Source: Phycisphaeraceae bacterium
GTDB lineage: Bacteria; Planctomycetota; Phycisphaerae; Phycisphaerales; Phycisphaeraceae
Length of the DNA: 64,000 nucleotides
Direction of reading: 5' to 3'
Assembly: GCA_040222855.1 (NCBI GenBank)
Contig: JAVKCD010000019.1
Location: 356,912 to 420,911 of the forward strand
Shown here: piece after piece, positions 26,683 through 35,394 of the stretch
How positions within the stretch are numbered: position 1 is the stretch's first letter
Layout of the letters: every line of letters begins with the position of its first letter
Program-made: the position numbers and the translations under genes
Notes under the pieces: generated by a model
Told to the model about the DNA's origin: nothing
The model's input: the letters and a program-made list of their open reading frames with translations, nothing else
The model's database searches: none

Positions 26683-28176
26683 ATGACGACCGCTCGAACC
26701 AGCCTCGAATCACACCTCGAGCACGCTACCAACCGCCACAACCTCTGGCTCACCGCCCTCGCCATCTTCATCATCATCACCCACTTCCAGTGGTGGTGGC
26801 ACGGCTCCGGCGACCAGATGAACTACCTCTCCATCGCACGCCACTTCGCCCTAGGCGAAATCGCCCGATTCGACGAACCCACCCTCCGATACGCACCCGG
26901 CTACGCCCTCATCATCGCTCCCACGTTCTGGATCATGGAACGACCCTTCCTCCTGATCAACCTCATCCACACCGCCTTCCTCCTCGCCATGATCCGACCC
27001 ATGACCCGCTGGTTCGAATCCTACGCAGGAAAGGCCTCCACCCTCCTCACAGCCCTCGTCGTGGTCAACCTCAGCCTCTGGTTCTATACCCAGCGACCCC
27101 TTAGCGAAGCCGTCTTCGTCCCCTGGCTGATCCTGACCGGGCTCCTCCTCCAGAAATCCGCCGACGCTCCACGCCTGTCCAAAGCCCTCCCATGGCTGAT
27201 CGCCGCGATGCTTGCCACCATCCTCCTGGTCATGATCCGGCAGCTAGGCGTCTTCCTCCTCGCCGCGCTAAGCGTCGTCCTTCTCATCAGAACCCTCCAG
27301 GGCACCCTCCGCTGGTGGGATGCCGCCCTCCGACTCACCTTCACCGCCCTGCCCGCATGCCTCTCCATCATCGCCCTCAGCCACTTCGAACAAGCCAATA
27401 CTGAGGCATCCACCGACAACGAAATGTCCTATGTCGATCACCTGCTCCGCGAAGACGTGGGCCTTCTCGAACGACTCGCCCTGTGCACCCATCTCCGCAT
27501 CAGCGAAATCGGCCGCATGATGATGCCCGGCATGCGAACCTCCTACGCACAGGAAGGCGACTGGCTCGACATCAACATGCTCATCTACTCCGCCCTCTTC
27601 CTCCTCCTAGCCTGGGGATGGTGGCGCATCATCAGCCGCCGCGCTGACGTGCTCATGTGGTTCCTCCCCTTCTATTTGGGCTTCCTCCTCTTCTGGCCCT
27701 ACGAAGCCGCCACGCGCTACGCCATCCCCCTGCTCCCCATGCTCGTCCTCGCCCTCTGGGGAGCCGTCGTGCCACTCAAAAACCGCCGTCTCACCATCCT
27801 CGCCGTCGCAGCCACCCTCCACCTCCTGGTCACCCTCGGTTACTGGGGTATCGAGCTCACACGAATGAACACAACCGCGCAATGGGCTTCCGCTCAGGCC
27901 GTCGCCGACCAGACCCAAGACGATCCCGACAGCATCGTCGTCCGTGGCGTCTCCACCCCCTGGCAGTACCGCCTGAGGTTCATCACCAACCGCAACATCG
28001 CCTTCGCCCGCACCGATGAACAACTCAAGACTTCCGACGCCCGCTGGATCGCCGTAGGCGACAACAAACCCGCACCCCCAGGCTGGCTCGAAGTCTCCAA
28101 TATCGACAACATCCGCTTCTACCGACGCCCCGACACCAAAGATCCAACCCTACCCTCACCGCATCCGGTACAGTGA
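26683..28176 (+). CDS. Multi-spanning membrane protein, GT39/ArnT-like glycosyltransferase
   Basis: A 497-residue integral membrane protein with about ten hydrophobic segments. The first periplasmic loop contains GSGDQMNYLSIARHF, with an acidic residue where PMT_2/ArnT enzymes have their catalytic Asp, and LRYAPGYALIIAP, a typical family pattern (R-x-P-x-Y). A conserved PYEAATRYAIPLLPM stretch near residue 340 corresponds to the K/E-x-x-RY-x-x-P signature. Such enzymes transfer a sugar from a polyprenyl-phosphate donor; the GT2 gene just downstream may make that donor. The C-terminal 90 residues are soluble. Confidence 0.7.
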   Translation: MTTARTSLESHLEHATNRHNLWLTALAIFIIITHFQWWWHGSGDQMNYLSIARHFALGEIARFDEPTLRYAPGYALIIAPTFWIMERPFLLINLIHTAFLLAMIRPMTRWFESYAGKASTLLTALVVVNLSLWFYTQRPLSEAVFVPWLILTGLLLQKSADAPRLSKALPWLIAAMLATILLVMIRQLGVFLLAALSVVLLIRTLQGTLRWWDAALRLTFTALPACLSIIALSHFEQANTEASTDNEMSYVDHLLREDVGLLERLALCTHLRISEIGRMMMPGMRTSYAQEGDWLDINMLIYSALFLLLAWGWWRIISRRADVLMWFLPFYLGFLLFWPYEAATRYAIPLLPMLVLALWGAVVPLKNRRLTILAVAATLHLLVTLGYWGIELTRMNTTAQWASAQAVADQTQDDPDSIVVRGVSTPWQYRLRFITNRNIAFARTDEQLKTSDARWIAVGDNKPAPPGWLEVSNIDNIRFYRRPDTKDPTLPSPHPVQ

Positions 28177-28233
28177 CCCTCTAGATCGACCTCAACCCCA
28201 AAAAAGCCCTATGCGGGGGGTGGTAGGAACACG

Positions 28234-29466
28234 ATGAAGCTTGAAATTGTCATACCCGCTCTTGATGAAGAACAGAGCATCCGCTCGATCATCGAACGCT
28301 GCCTAACCGCACGAGAACAGATCACCGCCCAGACCTCCGTCACCGAAGTCTCAATCACCGTTACCTCCGACGGCTCGACCGACAACACCGTCCCCATCGC
28401 CCGCGAATACCAGGACCGCATCAACCTCATCGTCTTCGAGAAGAACAAGGGCTACGGCGCCGCCATCATGGCCGGCTGGGCAGCATCCGACGCCGAACTG
28501 CTCTCCTTCCTCGACGCCGACGGCACCTGCGATCCCCTCTTCTTCATCACCCTCTGCAACGCACTCGATCAGGACTCAGCCGACATCGCCCTCGGCTGTC
28601 GCATCAACCCCCAGAGCCAGATGCCCCTCACCCGTCGGATCGGCAACTTCGGCTTCTCCACCATCATGACCCTCTTCTCGCTGAGCAGAATCAAAGATAC
28701 CGCCTCCGGCATGCGCGTCGTCCGACGATCCTGCCTCCGCAAACTCATGCCCCTACCCACCGGTCTCCACTTCACCCCCGCCATGAGCAGCCGCGCCATC
28801 CTCGCCCGCGACCTCAAAATCATCGAACGCGACATGCCCTACCACGAACGCGAAGGCGAATCCAAACTCAAAGTCGTCCGCGATGGCATCCGCTTCCTCA
28901 ACGTCATCATCACCAACGCCCTCCTCCACCGACCCTCAAGACCCCTCGGCATCATCGCCACCGCAGCCGCCCTCCTGGCCTTCTTGATGATGCTCTACCC
29001 CATCTGGCACTATCTCAACGACGGCCGCGTCGAAGAATGGATGATCTACCGCTTCGTAGCCTCCAACCTCCTCGCTGGCTCCGCCATACTCCTCTGGTGT
29101 GCCGGGTACCTCGGCCGAAAAGCCGTCGATATCGCTCTCTCCGACAACCCCGCCCGCGACAAGCACCACGGCGTCATCGGCTGGCTCATGACCAGCCGAT
29201 GGTTCTGGGTCATCATCACCCTCTGCTTCGCCAGCGCCGCACTCCTCGTAGGCGACGCCTTCATCGATTACCTCACCACAGGCAAAGTCACCGAGCACTG
29301 GTCACGATTCATCGTCATGTCCTTCTTCATCTGGACCGCCATCATCCTCCTGATCACGCGCACCATGGACTACTGCCTCAGCCTCCTCGCCGACCGCCTG
29401 CACTACATCAGGCACGACGAAAACCTCTTCGCTCTCCCGGCCGATAGCCATGCCGAAAAAGCCTGA
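28234..29466 (+). CDS. GT2-family glycosyltransferase with C-terminal membrane domain (polyprenyl-phosphate sugar synthase-like)
   Basis: A 410-residue enzyme. The N-terminal GT-A domain (about 1-230) starts KLEIVIPALDEEQSI, carries SDGSTDNT and the metal-binding FLDADGT, and belongs with dolichyl-phosphate mannose synthase and undecaprenyl-phosphate glycosyltransferases. The rest is four to five membrane helices, as in polyprenyl-phosphate sugar synthases such as GtrB/ArnC. It would load a sugar on a lipid carrier for the GT39-like protein upstream. The start has AGGAA six bases before the ATG. It overlaps the next gene by 17 bp. Confidence 0.85.
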   Translation: MKLEIVIPALDEEQSIRSIIERCLTAREQITAQTSVTEVSITVTSDGSTDNTVPIAREYQDRINLIVFEKNKGYGAAIMAGWAASDAELLSFLDADGTCDPLFFITLCNALDQDSADIALGCRINPQSQMPLTRRIGNFGFSTIMTLFSLSRIKDTASGMRVVRRSCLRKLMPLPTGLHFTPAMSSRAILARDLKIIERDMPYHEREGESKLKVVRDGIRFLNVIITNALLHRPSRPLGIIATAAALLAFLMMLYPIWHYLNDGRVEEWMIYRFVASNLLAGSAILLWCAGYLGRKAVDIALSDNPARDKHHGVIGWLMTSRWFWVIITLCFASAALLVGDAFIDYLTTGKVTEHWSRFIVMSFFIWTAIILLITRTMDYCLSLLADRLHYIRHDENLFALPADSHAEKA

Positions 29467-30100
29467 TCATCACGCCGCCTCAGGATTGCTGCGCGGCGTC
29501 GGGGCCGTACACGGCCGACTCGTCCACGGCCGCCGCGTCACCGCGATCGCTAACGCCATCGCCCCGCTCATGAGCCAAGGTCAATCTCTCCTCGACATCG
29601 GCTGTGGCGACGGCACCCTCGCCGCTCAGGTCAATGAGCGGGTCGGCAACCTCCAACTCACCGGACTCGAGGTCATCGCAAGACCCCAGGCCGCCATCCC
29701 CGTCACCGTGTTCGATGGCCAACACATCCCGCTCGACGACAACACCGTCGATGTCGCCATGATGGTCGATGTCCTGCACCACACCCACGATCCCATGATC
29801 CTCCTCCGCGAGGCCGCCCGCGTGGCCCGATCAGCCGTCATCATCAAAGATCACCGCATGGAACGACCCCTGGCCGGATTGACCCTCCGGTTCATGGATT
29901 GGGTCGGCAACAAACCCCATGGCGTCACCCTCCCCTACAACTACTGGAACGCCAGGCAATGGTCGGGCGCCTGGAAACAACTTAGCCTCACACCCGACCA
30001 ATACCAGACTCGACTCGGGCTCTACCCCGCGCCCGCCAACTGGCTCTTCGAATCCGGACTCCACTTCGTCGCAAGACTAAGACCCGAGCAGGCACCATGA
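29450..30100 (+). CDS. Class I SAM-dependent methyltransferase
   Basis: A 216-residue methyltransferase with motif I LLDIGCGDGTLA (about 48-59), the acidic strand end LTGLEVI, and the motif IV/post region DVAMMVDVLHHTHDP and AARVARSAVIIKDH. The layout matches Methyltransf_11 proteins of polysaccharide and quinone pathways; the substrate is unknown. It starts inside the 3' end of the GT2 gene (17-bp overlap) and overlaps the next methyltransferase by 4 bp, so the three are translationally linked. Confidence 0.83.
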   Translation: MPKKPDHHAASGLLRGVGAVHGRLVHGRRVTAIANAIAPLMSQGQSLLDIGCGDGTLAAQVNERVGNLQLTGLEVIARPQAAIPVTVFDGQHIPLDDNTVDVAMMVDVLHHTHDPMILLREAARVARSAVIIKDHRMERPLAGLTLRFMDWVGNKPHGVTLPYNYWNARQWSGAWKQLSLTPDQYQTRLGLYPAPANWLFESGLHFVARLRPEQAP

Positions 30101-30765
30101 GACAGACCGACATCGACCCGTCACTCGCTACATGGGAAGCCGCCTACGCACGCTTCGAAACCCCACTCCAGGAACGCGCCAAGTTTCGCAAACGCCTCCG
30201 CCAACTCGACGCCCTCAACCTCGATCGTTCGAGCCGAATCCTCGAAATCTTCTGCGGACGCGGCAACGGGATGAACGCATGGGCCGACCTCGGCTTCAAC
30301 AACGTCGAAGGCCTCGACCTCTCCCCGAGGCTCTTGGCTCAATATGACGGACCCTTCAAAACCCACGAAGCCGACGCCTGCAATCTCCCCTTCAACGACC
30401 ACACCTTCGATATCCTCTGCGTCCAAGGCGGACTCCATCACCTACCCTCTACCAGCCACCTCGCCCAATCTCTCGACGAAGCTCGACGTGTGCTCAAACC
30501 CACCGGCCGATTCCTCATCATCGAACCTTGGGAAACCCCCTTTCTCCGATTTGTCCACCGTCTGTCCCGTACACCCCTCCGGCACCTCTGGCCCAAACTC
30601 GATGCCCTCGCCGTCATGATCGACAACGAACGCACCACCTACGAAGCATGGCTCGCCGCAGGACCCACCATCCTCACCATGATCGAAGAACGCTTCGCCT
30701 TTGAACAACGCACCATCGCCACTGGCAAACTCATGGCAGTCACCCGCCCACGCCCAAAAACCTGA
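30097..30765 (+). CDS. Class I SAM-dependent methyltransferase
   Basis: A 222-residue methyltransferase, distinct from its neighbour: motif I is ILEIFCGRGNGMNAW, with Phe-Cys-Gly instead of G-x-G, then VEGLDLSPRLL and the downstream FDILCVQGGLHHLPS and ARRVLKPTGRFLIIEPW. It is the last gene of the + strand glycan cluster and converges on the DUF1501 gene. Two methyltransferases in tandem suggest methylation at two positions or on two sugars. Confidence 0.8.
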   Translation: MRQTDIDPSLATWEAAYARFETPLQERAKFRKRLRQLDALNLDRSSRILEIFCGRGNGMNAWADLGFNNVEGLDLSPRLLAQYDGPFKTHEADACNLPFNDHTFDILCVQGGLHHLPSTSHLAQSLDEARRVLKPTGRFLIIEPWETPFLRFVHRLSRTPLRHLWPKLDALAVMIDNERTTYEAWLAAGPTILTMIEERFAFEQRTIATGKLMAVTRPRPKT

Positions 30766-30807
30766 TCAACATCGCCGCCGTGATGCGGGACGCATGGGAG
30801 AGTGGGG

Positions 30808-32082
30808 TCAACCCTCCAGCACCGGAGCCGCCCTGAACCGCGACCCCAGCGCCACCCGACTGTCCAGACCCAGCCAGTCATCCAGCACCGCCGCATAAAC
30901 CGACCGGAAATCGACCCTGAACTTCAGGTCGCCGTTGTCCAGATCCGTCAACGACGGGTGCGGGCCAATCAAACCCGCACGCACCTTCGGGCCAAACAGG
31001 AACATCGGCCCCGCCGCACCGTGATCCGTGCCGTTCGACCCATTCGTATCCACCCGCCGACCAAACTCACTGAACGCCATCGTTACCACCCGCTGATCCT
31101 GGCCGATCGCCGCCAGCTCGCGATAAAACGCCCGCACCGACGAAGCAAACTGGTCCAGCAGCCTCGCATGCGTCCCCGCCTGATTCGCATGCGTATCAAA
31201 ACCACCCAGCGCCACATAGTAAATCCGCGTCGGCAGCTCCGCCGCGATCATCGACGCCACCGCCTGAAGCTGACGACTCAAACCATTGGCCGGAAACTCC
31301 GTCTCGGCACGGCGACTCACCGCTCGCCGAACCCGATCCGAAGCCGCTTGCGCATCCAACGCCGTGCGGAACACAAACGATGCCGGGTCCGCCGTCGTCA
31401 CCGGCTCAACCCCCGCATTGATCTGCTCGTAAGCCCTGGCCAGCTTCGGGTGAAGCCCTTTACCCGACCACTCAAACAACTCCGCCCGCGAGAACGACAC
31501 CGGCTTCGCCTCCACACCCTGCGTTGCCATCGGCGCTTCCTCTCCCACCGTCACGCACGACAGGCAATCATGCTCGCCACGCTTCGCCTCCGCATCCATC
31601 GCCCGCCCGATCCAACCCACCCCACGGTGACCATCCGCCGCCTTCGTGTCACCCGCGTGCCACACGTCCATCGACGCAAAATGCGAACGATTCGGATTCG
31701 GATAACCCACCCCCTGCACCACCGTCGCCTGTCCCTCCTGATACATCTCCTGCACGCCGCGCAGCGACGGATGCAGCCCAACACCCACCCGCGGATCCAA
31801 CTCCAGTACATCACGCTCCGCCACTGCCAGACCGCCCCGCATCCGGTAATACTCAGGCATCCCCGCCGGAATCACCGTGTTCAAGCCGTCATTGCCACCG
31901 GATAACTGAATCACCACCAGCACCCGCCCCTGATTCACCGCGTCCGCGTCCAGCAAGGCAGCCGGGTCCGCCATCGCCGTCGATGTGTGCGAGAGAAATC
32001 CCGGCACCGTCCCCAGCGTCGACATCAACGCAAGACTCGCCTGCAAAAACTCGCGTCGGGTGTAAGGCATCTTCTCGCTCAT
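30808..32082 (-). CDS. DUF1501 family protein with Tat signal
   Basis: A 424-residue exported protein of the DUF1501 family, abundant in planctomycetes and distantly related to the alkaline-phosphatase/sulfatase fold. A twin-arginine signal TRREFLQ leads into a hydrophobic stretch (about 10-35). Family motifs include VVIQLSGGNDGLNTVIP at the mature start, the GFDTHANQ motif (about 280) and FSEFGRRV...GTDHGAAGPMF. The exact biochemical function is unknown. The start is set at the ATG at 32082 (GAGG eight bases before), a GTG three bases earlier being alternative. The DUF1800 gene ends 19 bp upstream, the usual pairing. Confidence 0.88.
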   Translation of the reverse strand: MSEKMPYTRREFLQASLALMSTLGTVPGFLSHTSTAMADPAALLDADAVNQGRVLVVIQLSGGNDGLNTVIPAGMPEYYRMRGGLAVAERDVLELDPRVGVGLHPSLRGVQEMYQEGQATVVQGVGYPNPNRSHFASMDVWHAGDTKAADGHRGVGWIGRAMDAEAKRGEHDCLSCVTVGEEAPMATQGVEAKPVSFSRAELFEWSGKGLHPKLARAYEQINAGVEPVTTADPASFVFRTALDAQAASDRVRRAVSRRAETEFPANGLSRQLQAVASMIAAELPTRIYYVALGGFDTHANQAGTHARLLDQFASSVRAFYRELAAIGQDQRVVTMAFSEFGRRVDTNGSNGTDHGAAGPMFLFGPKVRAGLIGPHPSLTDLDNGDLKFRVDFRSVYAAVLDDWLGLDSRVALGSRFRAAPVLEG

Positions 32083-32101
32083 CACATCATCCTCACCCAG
32101 C

Positions 32102-33580
32102 TCAACAGAGCTGATACTCAGGCATCGCGGTCACCAGCGTCAAAAAACCCATCAGCCGATCACCCGTGACCGGCCCACCACCCTCGTTCAAAAACGCCTC
32201 CAAAGGCGCCCGACGATCCTCCGCCACATGCGCTCCCAACAGATCATTCATCAGCACCCGCGACACCTCCGCTGGCTTCGCCGCGTCCAGATCAGCCACC
32301 AGCGACATCGGGTCGTAGTTCGTCGCACCCCTGTCCCACCGCCGACCCGGATTCTTCCCCGTAATCATGTACACACAGGTGTTCTGCCGCGCAAACAACG
32401 TCGACGTATTGATCCACGACCGCCCCACACCCCAGCCCGCCACACTCGGCGGATCAAACAACGACTGACCCATCATCCGCATGTTCTCATGCAGCCGCGA
32501 CGTCGAACGCTCAGGCGTCCCCAGCGACCGCGCCGTCCCCACCACCAACTGCGCCGGACTCTTGATCTTCCTCCCGACAACTTCCGCGTCATAAAAATGC
32601 CGACTGCTCAGCAGCACCCCCAGCGTCGGACCCAGCGCATACTTGTCCGCTCGAAGCCTCTTCGCAATCTGATCCACCACCGATTTCTGCGCCGCGGAGA
32701 GATCACCAAATCGGTCGCTCACATCCGCCACATAGTGCCGATAAAGCTTCAGCGCGATGTACCGCGCACACGCCGGATGCCTCAGAAGGATCTCGACAAA
32801 GTCGTCCCCATCGAACCGTCCTGTGCGCCCAAGGATGCTCTTCTTACCATCGTCATGCCGCGTTTGATTGAAGCTGAAAGCGTTGTCATCATAAGTAAAC
32901 CCAGTGAGCGCACGCGCTCCCTCCCTGATATCGCCCTCCCTGTACTGCCCCTCGCCAAGCGTGAACAACTCCATCAACTCCCGCGCCAGGTTCTCGTTCG
33001 GCTCACCTTTACGGTTCTGATGGTTGTTCAAGTACTTAATCATCGCAGGATCACGCACGATCCCCCGCGCCAGCGTCGCAAAGCTCTCCAGCCCATACCG
33101 CCGGAACATCTCGTTCTGCTGATACAACAGCCAGGCGTCCTGCACCGGTTGATACGCCGTCGCGAAATGTCCGTGCCACAGCAGCGTCTGGAACTCCCGC
33201 ATCGGCGACGCCGTCTTGATCATCCGCCCTAACCACCAGGTCTGCAGGTCCTTATGCATCTGCCGATCATCACGATCGATCTGCTGCCGCGAGGCCCGCG
33301 CCCGCTCTCGCAGCGCCGGATCGTCCGACCCCAACGCCTGCCGATAAGCGCGCCGCTCCTCCTCCGTAAACGGCCGCCGGATGTCCGGACCCCCAGGCGG
33401 GCCCGGCAAGCCAGAATCATCCCCGCCAGCCAATACCCAAGCCACCGCACCCTGCACCCCAAGACCCACCAACGCCCGAGCCCTGTGTCGGTCCGGCGCA
33501 AACGCCGTCCTGACCAGCAGATGCCGCGCTTCGGCAGGACCAAAACGATCATCGGAAATCGGGCTAAGCGACGTATCCAT
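32102..33580 (-). CDS. DUF1800 family protein
   Basis: A 492-residue protein of the DUF1800 family. Recognisable elements are the opening ISDDRFGPAEARHLLVRTAFAP, the LLWHGHFAT motif, and ELMELFTLGEGQYREGDIREGARALTGF, shared by nearly all members. DUF1800 and DUF1501 proteins travel together and are thought to act at the cell envelope; no enzymatic role has been shown to my knowledge. I use the ATG at 33580, which has GGAA six bases upstream; a TTG at 33637 would add 19 residues not resembling the family. No clear signal peptide is seen. Confidence 0.85.
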   Translation of the reverse strand: MDTSLSPISDDRFGPAEARHLLVRTAFAPDRHRARALVGLGVQGAVAWVLAGGDDSGLPGPPGGPDIRRPFTEEERRAYRQALGSDDPALRERARASRQQIDRDDRQMHKDLQTWWLGRMIKTASPMREFQTLLWHGHFATAYQPVQDAWLLYQQNEMFRRYGLESFATLARGIVRDPAMIKYLNNHQNRKGEPNENLARELMELFTLGEGQYREGDIREGARALTGFTYDDNAFSFNQTRHDDGKKSILGRTGRFDGDDFVEILLRHPACARYIALKLYRHYVADVSDRFGDLSAAQKSVVDQIAKRLRADKYALGPTLGVLLSSRHFYDAEVVGRKIKSPAQLVVGTARSLGTPERSTSRLHENMRMMGQSLFDPPSVAGWGVGRSWINTSTLFARQNTCVYMITGKNPGRRWDRGATNYDPMSLVADLDAAKPAEVSRVLMNDLLGAHVAEDRRAPLEAFLNEGGGPVTGDRLMGFLTLVTAMPEYQLC

Positions 33581-33693
33581 CAACAGTTCCAATCCCGACG
33601 GCACCACAGCCGCCTCCGGATCAACGACCCCAACCAACCATCATTGCATCGACACCCACCCCGCAGCAAGAGAAAAACTCAGACCCCCCAGCT

Positions 33694-35394
33694 TCACAAC
33701 TCATCCTCATCCGGCTCCAGCAGCGTCAGCGCCGGCCCCATCGTGTCCCCCGCCGAGGTCTCCGGCAGCTCACCCACCGGCAGCACCAGCGTAAACGTCG
33801 TGCCCTCGTTCCGATCACTCTCCACCACGATCCGCCCGCCATGCTCATCAATGATCTTCTTGGTCACCACCAACCCAAGCCCCGTCCCCTTAAGCCCTTT
33901 GGTCGAGTGAAACGGCTCAAACAACCGCGCCTGCGTCGCCTTGGTCATCCCCTCACCATTGTCCACCACCGAGATGCGCACACTCGCATCCTCCGCCGCA
34001 TACGTCGCCCGCAACGCCACCACACCCGATTCGGGCTCCACCGCATCGAGCGCATTGCTCAGCAGGTTCAACACCGCCTGATGCAACCCCGAAGCGTCCA
34101 TCGGGACCGGCGGAACGCTATCCCCAAAGTCCGTGATCAACGCCACCTTCTTGCCGTCGTACTGCGGCTGCATCAACGCAACCAGCTCCTGCAGCAGCGG
34201 CTCAAGATTACCCATCTCCAGCTCAGGCTCACGCTGCTTCGAATAAGCCAGCATGTTCATCGCCAGCTCATAGATCCGCTCCTGATTCCGCGCGACGATC
34301 TCCCATCCCGAACCGATCACCTTCAGGTTCTGCTTCCGCAGGCCCAGCTCCACCACGTCCGCCCCGCCACGCATACCCTGCAGAATATTCTTGATCGAGT
34401 GCGACAGCGACGCCACCGTCTGTCCCACCGCGGCAAGCCGCTCGCTGCGCAGACGAGCATCAACCAGCTCGAGATTCGCCAGCGCCAAGCCCGTCTGGAC
34501 GCCAATCGCCGTCAGCAGCGTGAGCTGATCCTCCGTGTAGGTGTAGTTCGCGACCTGAGAATCAAGCTGGATGACGCCGTAAAGCTTGCCCTTGTACTTA
34601 ATCGGCACACACATCGTCGAGCGGATGCTGTACGCCTGAACCGAGTCGCCGGTCGCAAAACGCTGATCGTTCATCGCGTTGGCCGACAGCACCCCCACGC
34701 CCTTACGCATGACATACTGAACGATTGTCCGGCTCACCGTGAACGTGCTCGGCCTCAGCGTCGGATCAACCTCCTTGCCCCGCGTGTTCTCCGGGTCCTT
34801 CTTACGGATCACCACTGGCTCAAGGACTTCGGTTTCCCCCTCCTTGAGCATGATGAACCCGCGGTCCGCGTTGAAGTACGCGAAGATCACGTCCATGACC
34901 TTCTCCAGCAGCTCACGCTTCTCAGTGACCGACCCGATCAGCGCCACCAACTCGTAAACCACCTTGAGCTGGAACTCCGCCGCCTGCGCCGGCTCAGGAA
35001 CCGCCATGATCATCGATTCATCGTTCGCATCAACCGTGTGCTCGACCGAGATATCCATCTCTCCCTTGCGCGACAACCGGACCTGATGCTGAAAAGCCCG
35101 CTCCCCTTCCTCACCAAACACCATCAGCGTCGAGCCGGTCCGGATCTGATCCCCAGGCCGCAGCGTCCGCTGCGTCGTAACACGCACGCCGTTAACAAAC
35201 GTACCGTTCGCACTGCGCAGGTCGTGAATAATCCACTGCCCGTTGTCAGGCGTCAGCGAAGCATGACGACGCGAGATCGTCTGATCCAAAAGCGGCAACG
35301 ACTCCGACGATCGCCCGATCATCTGCGGCTCGTGATCCGGCAACTCGAACCTGCGGCCCTTGTCCGGTCCCTGGAGGACGGTCAGAGAAAGCAT
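33694..35394 (-). CDS. FHA-GAF sensor histidine kinase
   Basis: A cytoplasmic 566-residue kinase. An N-terminal FHA domain (about 1-95; GRSSESLPL, ISRRHASL, SANGTFVNG) would recognise phosphothreonine, linking it to Ser/Thr kinases. A GAF domain spans about 145-300. The phospho-acceptor helix reads VASLSHSIKNILQGM (His in SHSIKN), and the ATPase domain carries the N box LNLLSNALDAV, G1 VVDNGEGM, F FEPFHSTK and G2 GTGLGLVV. No receiver domain is attached. The ATG directly follows the stop of argH (TAGATG), so translation is probably coupled. Confidence 0.92.
   Translation of the reverse strand: MLSLTVLQGPDKGRRFELPDHEPQMIGRSSESLPLLDQTISRRHASLTPDNGQWIIHDLRSANGTFVNGVRVTTQRTLRPGDQIRTGSTLMVFGEEGERAFQHQVRLSRKGEMDISVEHTVDANDESMIMAVPEPAQAAEFQLKVVYELVALIGSVTEKRELLEKVMDVIFAYFNADRGFIMLKEGETEVLEPVVIRKKDPENTRGKEVDPTLRPSTFTVSRTIVQYVMRKGVGVLSANAMNDQRFATGDSVQAYSIRSTMCVPIKYKGKLYGVIQLDSQVANYTYTEDQLTLLTAIGVQTGLALANLELVDARLRSERLAAVGQTVASLSHSIKNILQGMRGGADVVELGLRKQNLKVIGSGWEIVARNQERIYELAMNMLAYSKQREPELEMGNLEPLLQELVALMQPQYDGKKVALITDFGDSVPPVPMDASGLHQAVLNLLSNALDAVEPESGVVALRATYAAEDASVRISVVDNGEGMTKATQARLFEPFHSTKGLKGTGLGLVVTKKIIDEHGGRIVVESDRNEGTTFTLVLPVGELPETSAGDTMGPALTLLEPDEDEL

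Noticed and set aside
27011-27021. GGTTCGAATCC, identical to a tRNA T-arm loop
   Set aside because: It lies inside the GT39-like coding frame (Trp-Phe-Glu-Ser), with no acceptor or anticodon stems around it.
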